Shown one piece after another: positions 54,436 to 64,000 of a stretch of DNA of 64,000 bases (within the stretch, counting starts at the first letter, position 1; the number at the start of each line of letters is the position of its first letter). The stretch comes from Hermodice carunculata (Eukaryota; Annelida; Polychaeta; Eunicida; Amphinomidae), in the NCBI GenBank assembly GCA_964020975.1, contig OZ026619.1, positions 88,691,562 to 88,755,561 on the forward strand, read 5' to 3'. The notes below the pieces were generated by a model that was not told the origin of the DNA, ran no database searches, and saw nothing but the letters and a program-made list of their open reading frames with translations. Position numbers and translations under genes: made by a program.

Positions 54436-56409
54436 TATAAAACTTTATTTTCAGAGGGTAACCCAGTGGAACACAGAGGCACTATCTTCCCTAAGGCCCT
54501 TGTAGCAACAGTCAATAGATACATCGACATAAGCAGTACACGTAAATACTGTAGGTACACACAAAATATCCATGATATGTTAGTGATTACGAACAATATA
54601 AGCTCCGAGTTTTCTTGCAAATATTGAACTACTTGAGTCCTTTGCTGATGTTGGCAGAGAGTTCCACACAGTAGCACTAGAGGAACTCAGTTTTCTTTAT
54701 GTTACAAAACTTGGCTTTAGCAAGATGCAAGTTTTTATTGAACACAGACCGGGTATTTCTGATATGTATATTATCTATAAAACTGAATATTTTTCGCATG
54801 TAGCAAGGTACTAAACCATTTTAACATCAGGAGAACACATTTTTGGGTGACAAGTACCTTTGAAAGCCTATAGATTGAAAAGTTTTATTGCAAACATATA
54901 ATTTTTTTTAAAAGGGCATCATCAAAAGATTTCAAATCTGGATAAAATTTTAACTTTCTGGGTTATGTGCGGAATAAACATATTTAGAGATATTTGACAA
55001 ATATGTCAAATTTTATATACCTATGCAAATGCCAAAATAACTTTCAATTTACAGATGTCTTATTATAATTTATTTTACTGATTTAACATAGACCTTCAGA
55101 ACTTCAGACGTATCAGGGATATTTTTGTCTGTGTGTTTTGTAATTATCACAATTCAAAACATAAGTTTTTACAATTTAGGGTACATTCAAGTTTGAGAGG
55201 CTCTATTTGAAAAAAAAAAAACGTCTTAAATACAAACATTTTTGAAGTCCTAGGGGTCAGCACTATTTCTGTGAAAAAAAATCAAATTTTATGGAACACA
55301 TAAAGAGTTATTTTAACATTTGTATTGGCATGTAAAATATTGCAATGTCATCTTTATCAAAAACATATATGTTTATCTAACAATTAGCTCACAATATCTA
55401 AATCTTATTGAGATTTTAAATGTTTGGACAATGTCTTTTTGAAAACTAGGCACTTTCAAAATGTTTGCATTGATACTTTTACCATTTATCGGCCTTGAAA
55501 GATACCTGTCACGCAAAAATACTTTGGGTGTGTCTCCTGTCCTGACACCTTTGTAATAGTACTACTGCTTTCTTGAAAATAATTCTTTGTTCTAAAGTCA
55601 TCCATCCTAATTTACACATTATAAAGCCCGTCACTTTGTTTGCCTGATGTATTTGACACAAGAACAGCCTGATTTTTCAATGGGAATTCAAAATTATGTC
55701 TCCCCTTGTACACCTCAAAAGTATGCATGTAACAGGATAAAAAAAAAAAATGACAGGACATAAAGTTAGTAATCCAGACATGGTACACATAAAATGAAAA
55801 ATTGAATCAATTGTTTGGCAATATGCAGGATGTTTACATACAGGTAAGGACTCAGCCTATCAAAGTGAACACGGCTTGTTTTTTCGAACATGCATATACA
55901 TGTAATACAATGTACCGGCAGAGGTAAAAAGGACATCCTGGTTCCCATAAAGCATTTCACTGAAATGTAAAGGTTTAATCTATTTTTGCAGGGACATGAA
56001 GTGAAGTCATAAAATAGTATATCTGCAGTTCCATAATCCTAACAAGTTTCAGTACGTTTTGTGGACTGCTTCAAGACTTATCACACGAAAACTGAACTAA
56101 CATATATGGCTCTGTGACCTTGACAATTCAAGGTTGCTCAAACAGAAGAAAACATGAGCGGTGTTTGAGGACACACAGCCAGTCAAGCCAGGAATTCATG
56201 TCTAACATCACACATATATAGATATATGTTCAATAAACCCTCTGTATAGGCTTTGTGCCATGAACATTTATAAATACAGGAAATATTGAAAATTACACAT
56301 GACAGCACTGTGTTATGTCCTACACAATGACGCTTTAACCCAGAAGTGAAAAAGGCAAAGGTCCATCTCGGACAAGGCTTGCTGCAGCTGCGGTGAATCC
56401 TGCTGCTGA

Positions 56410-57170
56410 TGTTTTGGTTATAGCATCAACTTACCAGAGTAGTTCAGTCAGCGATCTTTCTCCCATAATGCACCTTCTTACCAGATCTTTCTAGCCTATA
56501 GTCTTTGCCTTATAATGCATCTCTGCATCAAATTTAAAAGGAATCCATCCAACTGCTTTAAAGATATTGTGGTACGAAAGTCAAATTGACAGTAAATAGG
56601 TCACAGCGACCTGAATATCTTATCATTGTCCCATAATACATCTGTACCAAATTTGGGAATCCATTCAAGCACTTCAAAGATAATGCAGTAACAAAATAAA
56701 ATTAGCTGTAAATTGGCCAGATTACCAAAAATTAAGTCACAGTGATCTAAAAACTTGATCAGCCTTTCTTTTACCCAGAATGCATCTCCGTACCAAATTT
56801 GAGAAGAATCTATCCACGCACACAAAAAATATTGCACTAACAAAGTCAAATTGATCATCCAATTGGTCACAGTGACCTGACAATCTTATCACTTACTCTT
56901 TGTTTTATGATGTTAATTTGAGAAAAAGCCCTCCATCTACTCAGAAGATATTGTGGTAAACAAAGTTCACACTAAAACAGGTCACTGTAACCCATAAATG
57001 GGTCACAGTGACCTAAAATCTAATCACTGATGTTTGTCCAATAATGCACCTCTGTAACAAATTTGACAAAAATCCTTTACAGGCTTTTGAAGATACCACA
57101 GTAACAAAGATTGCTCCAGATACACAGACATACAGTATGGATGTACAGATGCCACCCCCCACCCCCCCGT
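56410..57170. repeat. Diverged tandem repeat, ~140-150 bp unit, with GGTCACAGTGACC palindromes
   Basis: Four to five units share CCCATAATGCA(C/T)CT, TACCAAATTTG, a GATAT(T/A)G(T/C)(G/A) word, AACAAAGTCAAATTGA and a GGTCACAG(T/C)GACCT palindrome (near 56597, 56863 and 57001). The spacing and word order are kept although identity is modest. Confidence 0.7.
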
Positions 57171-57604
57171 ACTGAGGCAGGCATGAAAAAAGTTTCCTAC
57201 TTGAGTTTAAATGAGCATGTGATGTTACGAATTAGTGTCTAGATCATCAATATGTAATCCCAACCAAGTTGTTGGTATGGTACATCACGGTCACTCAAGG
57301 TCAAATCACAACACCAAAGGAAGCCCTACAGAACAGGAACAGTCATATTAACATTTGATGGTTATCACAGACCTTGGATGTGCCATAAACAATATTTTAG
57401 CCAACATGTCAGTTTTTGACTTTTCAAGGTCTCTCAACATAAAAATTTGCAACACCAAATTAAAAGAAACCCAATTGGTACTGCCTTCCTATTATCAATC
57501 AATAGTAACCATGGACCCAGATTCCACTGCTAGAATGATATAAGCCAACAGATCAGTCTGGTGTATTGTAGTTTTCATAAATGTGCCACCAGGACCCACA
57601 CAGT

Positions 57605-57775
57605 CAGTGGCACCTTCTGTATGCAACCACTGCCGTGAACAGACGCATTGCTTTGACACAGCAGTCCGTTTCTTTGTAAATTTACCTGCAGTGACGGGTC
57701 ACCTGCTGTATGTGGCCTCTTTTTCTTAGCCCAAGGGGCAATCACAAACAGCAGGTACCACTGTAGTCAACTTAA
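57605..57775. mobile_element. CAGTGGCACC-ended palindromic MITE (pogo/Tigger-like)
   Basis: Left CAGTGGCACCTTCTGTATGC, right in complement CAGTGGTACCTGCTGTTTGT, ending in TA. Same subfamily as 17030 and 54247. Confidence 0.68.
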
Positions 57776-57921
57776 TTAGTGACCAAACTTTGTTACATGT
57801 CATACCCTCATGTCCTCATGCACTTGTGTGTAAAGTTTTCACGAATCTATGTCAATAGACAATAGAGTTATATCCTGGGCATGAATGCACAAAGGACAGA
57901 TCTGCACGGACATAAAAGGCA

Positions 57922-58161
57922 TTAAACCTTACAGTGTTTATTTAGGATTGAGTCAACAGCTTACCTCGGGACACTTGGCACGCAAATTGGCGCAAAGTGT
58001 CCCATGGAAAGCTGTTGACTAAGACTACTTTTTGCTTTAGACTAGGCTTTTTGGTATTTGAATGAAAGGTATCTACATGAGGAATTTGTATCTTTTAGCC
58101 ATTATACGCTTAACAGTAATGAGAAAGCAACTATAGCAGTGATTAGCACGTCAAGGGTTAA
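57922..58161. mobile_element. TTAA-ended palindromic MITE (piggyBac-like), 240 bp
   Basis: Starts TTAAACCTTACAGTG and ends CGTCAAGGGTTAA. The left half carries the core hairpin (CAACAGCTTACCTCGGGACA ... CCATGGAAAGCTGTTGACTA) and the right half matches the element at 37351-37513. It therefore joins features of two subtypes. Confidence 0.72.
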
Positions 58162-58673
58162 TTATATGCTCCTCTACTAGTAGACATAAAGGACAGTTAA
58201 AGTATGCATGGAACAAAAGATCAGCTTAGCAATGAAAGTTACCTCACAGAAAAAAAATATTCATGTTTTTTGCCATTTTGTAGTGCACAAACATTATCAA
58301 AAAAGATATATAGTATTTTTTCTTTCTGTCTGGCATTGATGACACGGTTTATCACACAAAGATTCCGTAACACAGTGTCCGGTTTGGCTAGAATTGACAT
58401 AATCTCGTCTCAGAGCTGTCTAACCTGGTTTTCTCCAGAAATTATGAGGTAGTTGTGTAGACACCACATATAATGTTTATTTTACAAATTGTTTTTAAAT
58501 GATAAAATGAAAATTTATAATGACGTTATCTTTTATACATGTTCCTTAGGAATATGGTGCAATAAGACGAAGAGGACTATCAGGGGAATCTATCTGGAGC
58601 AAGACTGCAGTGCTATAGACTCCAATAACTCAGACCCATAGGTAAACACCGGAAAGTCAGTGACCCCCAGCTG

Positions 58674-58744
58674 TCAGATGTTATCTTTAAACAAGTCCCG
58701 GAGGTCAACGACGCTAGACCCTCCATTATTACAATCCTCCACAG
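58674..58744 (-). CDS. Possible last coding exon of a third gene
   Basis: On the minus strand a strong pyrimidine tract (TTTTCTTTTTCTTTTTCATG) and an AAG acceptor precede 23 codons. These encode VEDCNNGGSSVVDLRDL, then FKDNI and a stop at 58676-58674. An AATAAA on the same strand at 58481-58476 would give a 3' UTR of about 190 bases. The peptide looks protein-like but is too short to assign, and I found no matching upstream exon before the window edge. Treat as a hint. Confidence 0.35.
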
Positions 58745-59701
58745 CTTACACATGAAAAAGAAAAAGAAAACAAGTTTGGATCTATAGCTTTAACACATTA
58801 TATCCCAGTCAGACCCAACACTCTTGATTCACCTGACTCCCCACCCCCCTTTTTTTAACATATTTCATGTATATTAAATGTTGCAACTATTTGACCCGTA
58901 TCATAATAATAACAATACTTGTCATTGTTGAAATGGCTTGCGACATTAAATTTGTACAATTTATGACTTTATATTTTATAGAAATGTCAAAAATTATTTC
59001 ATCATTTCATAATTAACAGTTGGAGTTCACTTTAAACTGACTTAATTCACACAATCCATATTTTTCTGCTTGCTACACAATCCCACAAAGCAAACACACA
59101 CAGCACAGAGTTTTAACGTCTCTACAACTCTATTATTTCCCATATGGATTATAAAATCAATTCTGCTTCAAGCACTAACTGAAGCATGGTAACAAAATTA
59201 TGTGTGTCTCCTTTCTATTTGTAAACGAATATAAATTTGGAAAGGCTATGTGCTAGTAGTAGTAACCAAAGGATCCCTGTTTTTTTATCAATCAATGTGC
59301 AGGTACTTCAATATAATGTACACCAAATCTTATGTTCCTCGACTAACATGAGGTCAAGTACTGCTACTTGTTCAGGATCACTCTATTTTCTTTTTTACAT
59401 TTCACTCTATAAATGTTCTGCTTGAGGGTACTAATATATAGATATGTATAAATCTAATGGATAATATTGATTTATAAATTTCATCCTTAATATAATCTTC
59501 ACTGCCTTGGCGTAAAATTTTGCTCTCCTTAAAAACCATCCTCCTAAACCTCTCTGTGGTGAGGGGTTCCCATAATCATGTGCCCACTACAGATTATGCT
59601 CTCGAACTCAGGTCCTAAAATATATAAAACTCTTCTCTTCAATATATACAAGTTTTGCTCCTCACAATTGCCAGATTTTAATATTGTTTCATTCTATTTC
59701 C

Positions 59702-59702
<1 letters not shown>

Positions 59703-59735
<33 letters not shown>

Positions 59736-59752
59736 TCCCCCCCACACACACA
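59703..59752. repeat. (CA)n microsatellite
   Basis: An ACACAC run interrupted by CCCCCC and followed by CACACACAAAG. Confidence 0.9.
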
Positions 59753-60087
59753 AAGAAAAAAAAAACATAGAACAACTTGGTTTGTCTATAGGGTAAACTG
59801 AACCCATGTACGAGTCAAGGATTTCGTGATGATCCTTGCTGTTGATATTAGAATCTTATGACTTTGATATAATGACTACGAATGTCCTTTGTCAGCACAG
59901 GATAAACATAAATTCAGATAAATGGAAAGCACAGAGTTTACAATGCATACAACCCCAGAAGCCCTGACCCGATGTCACTGCCTTGCCAAAAGGTACACTC
60001 TGCAGCCCCCCATGTAGGAAGTGTGTTTAATCCTTATATCACCCAATTAAACGTCTATGAAAAAAATTATGTGCACAGTGTTCAAAT

Positions 60088-60186
60088 GGCCTGCTGCACG
60101 CACGAGACATCGGTGGCAGTCATCTTGTTTCAGCGTGGGGATCACTGGCGACAGACCTCTGATTTTGAGAGAGGAAGAATTGTTGG
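60088..60186 (+). pseudogene. Short fragment resembling a Tc1/mariner transposase N-terminus
   Basis: Reads ACCTHETSVAVILFQRGDHW, then RQTSDFERGRIVG. DFERGRIVGM is a common start of the helix-turn-helix DNA-binding part of Tc1-type transposases. Similarity stops abruptly at GGTATG and the following sequence is a CA-rich tract, so only a scrap of the element remains. Confidence 0.4.
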
Positions 60187-61684
60187 TATGCTAATTTTAT
60201 TACACATACACACACACACACCAAAATATGCCCAATGTAAAATCTGTTTACTTTTTTTCTGCTGAGCATGTATACACAGATCCTACCAGACTACTCCTAA
60301 ATTGCCACTGAATATATATATTATGTAACCATGAGCAGGACATTTCTGGACCCAGTACAGCAAGCCCAGCTGTGTTCAAAATTTCAACAGTTTGAATAAA
60401 TTCATCATCCAGTCTTTTGTGCATACTTTATTGGCAGATAAAAAAAAAATTATATTAATCTCCAAATGAAATAAATTTTCAACACTGGAGTTACAAGATC
60501 TCTAAAAAAAAAAAAACTACCAAAGTTTCAGCAAAAATCCTCCCACAAGCTAATCCTGAAAATCATCCTCAAGTAAAGTACATACATTTACAATGTTAAT
60601 GTGTTGACAACTCTCAAATCAGTGAAAGTAAGGCATAAGATTGCTCCCGGTAATAATATTCTGACTTGTGAAGCCACAACACCTTAATAATGAACAAAAT
60701 TCAATTTACCTTAATGTCTTATCTCATCATCAATCAGTGGCCAATAGCATCCCTCAATTTTCATTATACACATTCATTAATGTATCTCTGTGAGAGTCCC
60801 TGCCATCGATGAGGTCTCAATTATCTTGCAGACTGGTAATCCCGTTTGTGAACTTACACTGCCATGTGCCACTGCTATATGTCAAATAGAGGAAACCCTT
60901 CCCCCTCCTTGTATAACGTCCAAGTTATGATAATTTCTATGATATAATCAATTGTTGTAATGTTGCACATGCCTGTCACTGCCAAGCAGCCCATTTACGC
61001 TGGCACTGTGTAAACGTGAACACAAAAACATGATTTATTACACATCAAACTTTGCCCTCTCTGCGTCACTTTTATGCGGGTGCCTCACGTTCTGTTCACA
61101 GAAATAATAAGCGTGTACCTGCTGATCACTGGGCTGACTCTTTCAGGTTTAATTCTTTTTAAGCATAATTTCTCTTGGGGGAAAAAAATGTCACTGTGTC
61201 AAAAATAGAGAAAAAAAAATCCTATGTGCATTGATTTTAACCCTTTGAATTTTAAAATACTTAACCACTTACATGATATACATATATCAGTCTGTCAAAG
61301 ATCTTAATGTGTGTGACCCTGACCAAATTATAATATTTTTCTTCTGTTTACTTGTCAGTTGTGATTTTGTTTTAAATGTTTGTATGTACCAAAAGCTGTT
61401 CTTCACTGATGTAACATGGTCAAATAAAATCCCAGAGAATCCTTTGAATAATCTTTTGCTAACCAGCCCTGTTACAGGCAATTTGCTAATGTGAACATGG
61501 GTCACATGGGCATTAGGATCCACACTGGCACTGTTATTAAAATACACCACAAAGTTGTCTGTGGTTTTAGTACATTGTACCTAGAGGTTCTGAGCCTTGG
61601 TGGGCTAAAACTTCAAAAGCCATCACTGACTCAAGATGCTTAAAATGGGAAATAGGTTCAAATCTTACAGACAAATTGCAAAAG

Positions 61685-61932
61685 TTAACTCTTTCAGTGC
61701 CCAATTTTGGACTGTGTTAACAGTTTTGCTTGGCACGCATTGGGTCCATTGTGCCCAATGTGTGTCGAGAAAAGCTGTTGACCTGGAATATTCTCTCTGG
61801 AACTATAGGCATACTGGTACTTGAATGAAAGGTCTTTTTACGAGGAATACAAATCTGGGATCCTAATGTTAATTCAGACTAGTTTGACTTAAGTAGATGG
61901 ACTTTAGTCGTGCTTGGCACTGAAAGAGTTAA
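61685..61932. mobile_element. TTAA-ended palindromic MITE (piggyBac-like), 248 bp, best copy
   Basis: Ends TTAACTCTTTCAGTGCC and GGCACTGAAAGAGTTAA are perfect 17-bp inverted repeats with TTAA at both sides. The interior has the hairpin AACAGTTTTGCTTGGCACGC...GAGAAAAGCTGTTGACCTGG around a GCCCAATG palindrome, then CTGGAACTATAGGCATACTG and TTTTTACGAGGAATACAAAT. TTAA targets with CYCTTT-like ends are typical of piggyBac-related non-autonomous elements. Confidence 0.85.
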
Positions 61933-62437
61933 TCCATTTTGACAAAAGAGAGTTAAGTCACAGTGGATTACACCAGGTGCCTGCTGGAACAGAAGTCAAA
62001 GGGGGGGGGGAGAGATGGGGGAAGGAAGAGGGCTATTTCAGTGATGCACACAAGCACGTTCAACTTGGTAACAGTCGCACAATATTTACAATATTTCTTG
62101 TGATACACCAAGCAAAGACAACAGAGCATGATTTACATCTGTTATTTTATGACAAATGGGATACACAAATTAAAGTGATGTGTTAGGAGCTGTCCCGGGA
62201 CAGCCCTAAGCTTTATTGACCAAGCCTTGGTGTAATTATCACACAAAACACTCAAATTTCACGCCTGCATAAGCAATGGTCAGGTAATTTCCTCAAACTT
62301 AATTATTAATGCAAAGCATTTTGTTATGGTATAATATATTATATTTAACTCTAAAGTTTGACTCTCCAATGAGATTTCAAGCCCCATGAAATCTGATTAC
62401 CTGAACCTTCTGAATTTGATGCCTTTACAAATATTCC

Positions 62438-62455
62438 TCCCCCCCCCCCCCCCCA
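62438..62455. repeat. Poly(C) run
   Basis: About 17 C in an otherwise AT-rich stretch. Confidence 0.8.
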
Positions 62456-62599
62456 ATCTGTACCTGAGATTGGACACCGAGAAATATCTAACTACAATAC
62501 TTTTGCCAATTAAAGATAAATCTGTCACTTTTCAGATCTTTTCTTTGAAAGAAGGCAGCTGTGATTGAACCCTGCAGAAATCTGATTTTTTTACAACTG

Positions 62600-62960
62600 T
62601 TTCAATTTGGGTCTTGTTGGTTGATGCATACATTTCCATTGCAGGGCCAGAATTGCGCTAAAATTCTGGCCCTGCATTGATTACTATGCGAGTCAATGGG
62701 GATTGCCATGGTAAATTAAATTTTTGACTTCTCCAAAATCTTCTGCCAGATTTGCTTCAAACTTTGTGGGGATATATCTTGGGTGGGTCTCTATTCAAAT
62801 GGTCACCTTCCAGTGATTTTTTGGATTGTTTATGATTACATTTTTTTTTTTTTTTTGGTTGGGGGGGGGGGGGGGGGAGGGAGATTGGAAAAAAAAAATT
62901 CTTCCCAAAAGGCACTATGCCAATTGCTTTGAAATCACACCGGCACACTTCTGGAATCTC
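62600..62960 (-). repeat. Interspersed repeat related to 26400-27655, with T/G homopolymer block
   Basis: Carries CTTGGGTGGGTCTCTATTCA and CAGATTTGCTTCAAACTTTG, the complement of words in the 26400 family. A run of T followed by about 18 G (62840-62885) interrupts it. Confidence 0.55.
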
Positions 62961-63319
62961 CTAGAATTAATTTGTTCAACACAGGTGGCACTGTGATTTA
63001 TTTCTTTGCTATGAATTTTCATATTTTTTTCATTATTTTTTACTTCTTATCCCAAAACATGTGTTGAATTGTTAATTTTGATTTGCAGTGACCTTAAATA
63101 CCTTAAAAGGTGAAGCTGACAAGTTGGCTTGTGTCTCTAAGATGGTGGATCCTAGTCCCATGGTTGGTATTAAACACTGATAGCAAGTGTTGAGATCTGT
63201 GGGGTTTCTTTTGGTGTTATCAATTTTCACCTTAAGAGACCTTCCAAGGTGAAGCTCACATCAAGACCAATATCTTGCTAATAGTGGATCACGGGAAAGT
63301 GGATCATGTACCCCATTAC

Positions 63320-63480
63320 TTAACTCTTTAAGTGCCAATCACATCTAAAGTCAATCTACTAAAGTCAAACTAGTCTAAATTATCATTCGGATCTAAGATT
63401 CGTATTCCTTGTAAAAAGACCTTTCATTCAATTACCAGCATGCCTATAGTTCCAGAGAAAATATCCCAGGTCAACAGCTA
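63320..63480. mobile_element. Half copy of TTAA-type MITE
   Basis: Starts TTAACTCTTTAAGTGCC, follows the 34239-34486 element to GAAAATATCCCAGGTCAACA, and then breaks off. A different TTAAACCC-like fragment (about 63676-63890) follows, and it shares CAATTTCACATTAC and TTTGTATGTAAGACCATTC with 1550-1610. Confidence 0.65.
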
Positions 63481-64000
63481 TATAAACACATATAAACTGA
63501 CCACCCAGACATAATGACAACATCAAATATGTATTCCAGGCCCCTGTATCTTACAGCCTTTACTGGCATTGCAGCGCTTGGTAATCTGATCCATTGCTCA
63601 ACTCTGTACACTGGCAGAGCCCACTCCCGCATCCCTGCAGGTTTTACACTGTCCCAGCTCTGTTACCACACCCTTTATGTAAACCCTTTCCGAGCCAAAT
63701 CGGGCGAAAAACACCTGGACGTAATACTGCCATCCACCTTAATGTTTTTGCTTCAATTTCACATTACTAAAAATGTTTTTGCTGAGATTTGTATGTAAGA
63801 CCATTCATGACTGCATGCCCTAGGTCAATAACTTTCCTTGACATGGGTTGGGTGCGATGTGCCAGAAAGGCTTTTGACTCCGTTGTACAAAGACAAAGAT
63901 TGGCTTTAAGCAGGGAGGAATTGAGGAAAGCTTGTGTCCTGGTGACAAGATCATGCAGTACATGTTTTTCACTGCATGTGTCTGTCAGATATTTTTGTGC

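Larger units (their letters stand above)
50940..56400. other. Gene-poor stretch
   Basis: Apart from the MITEs at 51581 and 54247, a CT-rich run at about 53630-53690 and small A/T runs, I see nothing coding here on either strand. Open frames up to 139 codons lack family signatures, splice-site support or biased codon use. Confidence 0.5.
58800..61260. other. Gene-poor stretch
   Basis: AT-rich DNA with a CA microsatellite at 59703-59752 and a shorter one near 60207. The only protein-like signal is the small transposase-like fragment listed separately at 60088-60186. Confidence 0.45.

Noticed and set aside
63514-63798. 94-codon plus-strand open frame near the right edge
   Set aside because: It overlaps repeat fragments shared with 1480-1610 and has no recognisable domain.

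Overview
The window is animal nuclear DNA. It is AT-rich, with spliced genes carrying GT-AG introns of hundreds to thousands of bases and dense small interspersed repeats. Repeats with long runs of TCAAGGTCA/GGTCACAGTGACC-like words, piggyBac- and pogo-type MITEs, and a Penelope-like retroelement suggest a marine invertebrate, perhaps a lophotrochozoan such as a mollusc. The species cannot be fixed from this sequence alone. No rRNA, convincing tRNA, CRISPR array or bacterial-style operon was seen.

Left third (1-20.2 kb, + strand): the 3' part of a C2CD3 orthologue, a centriole/ciliogenesis scaffold. Twelve exons with matching splice phases run from 434 to a stop at 18338. They encode about 1,253 residues: two C2-type regions, a 2.25-kb exon of acidic/serine-rich disordered sequence, and a short conserved C-terminus. 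One intron holds a 5'-truncated Penelope-like element (2888-5483, minus strand) with a 12-bp target-site duplication and a recognisable hammerhead ribozyme.

Middle (20.2-30.3 kb): intergenic DNA made of layered repeats, including a truncated LINE 3' end nested in an older repeat and palindromic MITEs.

Right-centre (30.3-50.0 kb, minus strand): a complete 13-exon gene model for an IQ-motif protein of about 862 residues that I could not name. All splice phases agree, from a 39-bp first coding exon (49973-50011) to the stop at 30318-30320. C2CD3 and this gene therefore converge tail to tail. Their known or typical roles (centriole; calmodulin-binding IQ proteins, often ciliary) are compatible, but no functional link is shown. 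One of its introns holds a 512-bp insertion with a second hammerhead ribozyme 31 bp downstream of a TATA box.

Right end (50-64 kb): mostly repeats. A possible last exon of a third gene (58674-58744, minus) is the only coding signal I can partly support. The most unusual content is the pair of self-cleaving-ribozyme retroelements, both antisense to their host genes, and a palindromic MITE group whose members keep one core hairpin while their termini differ.
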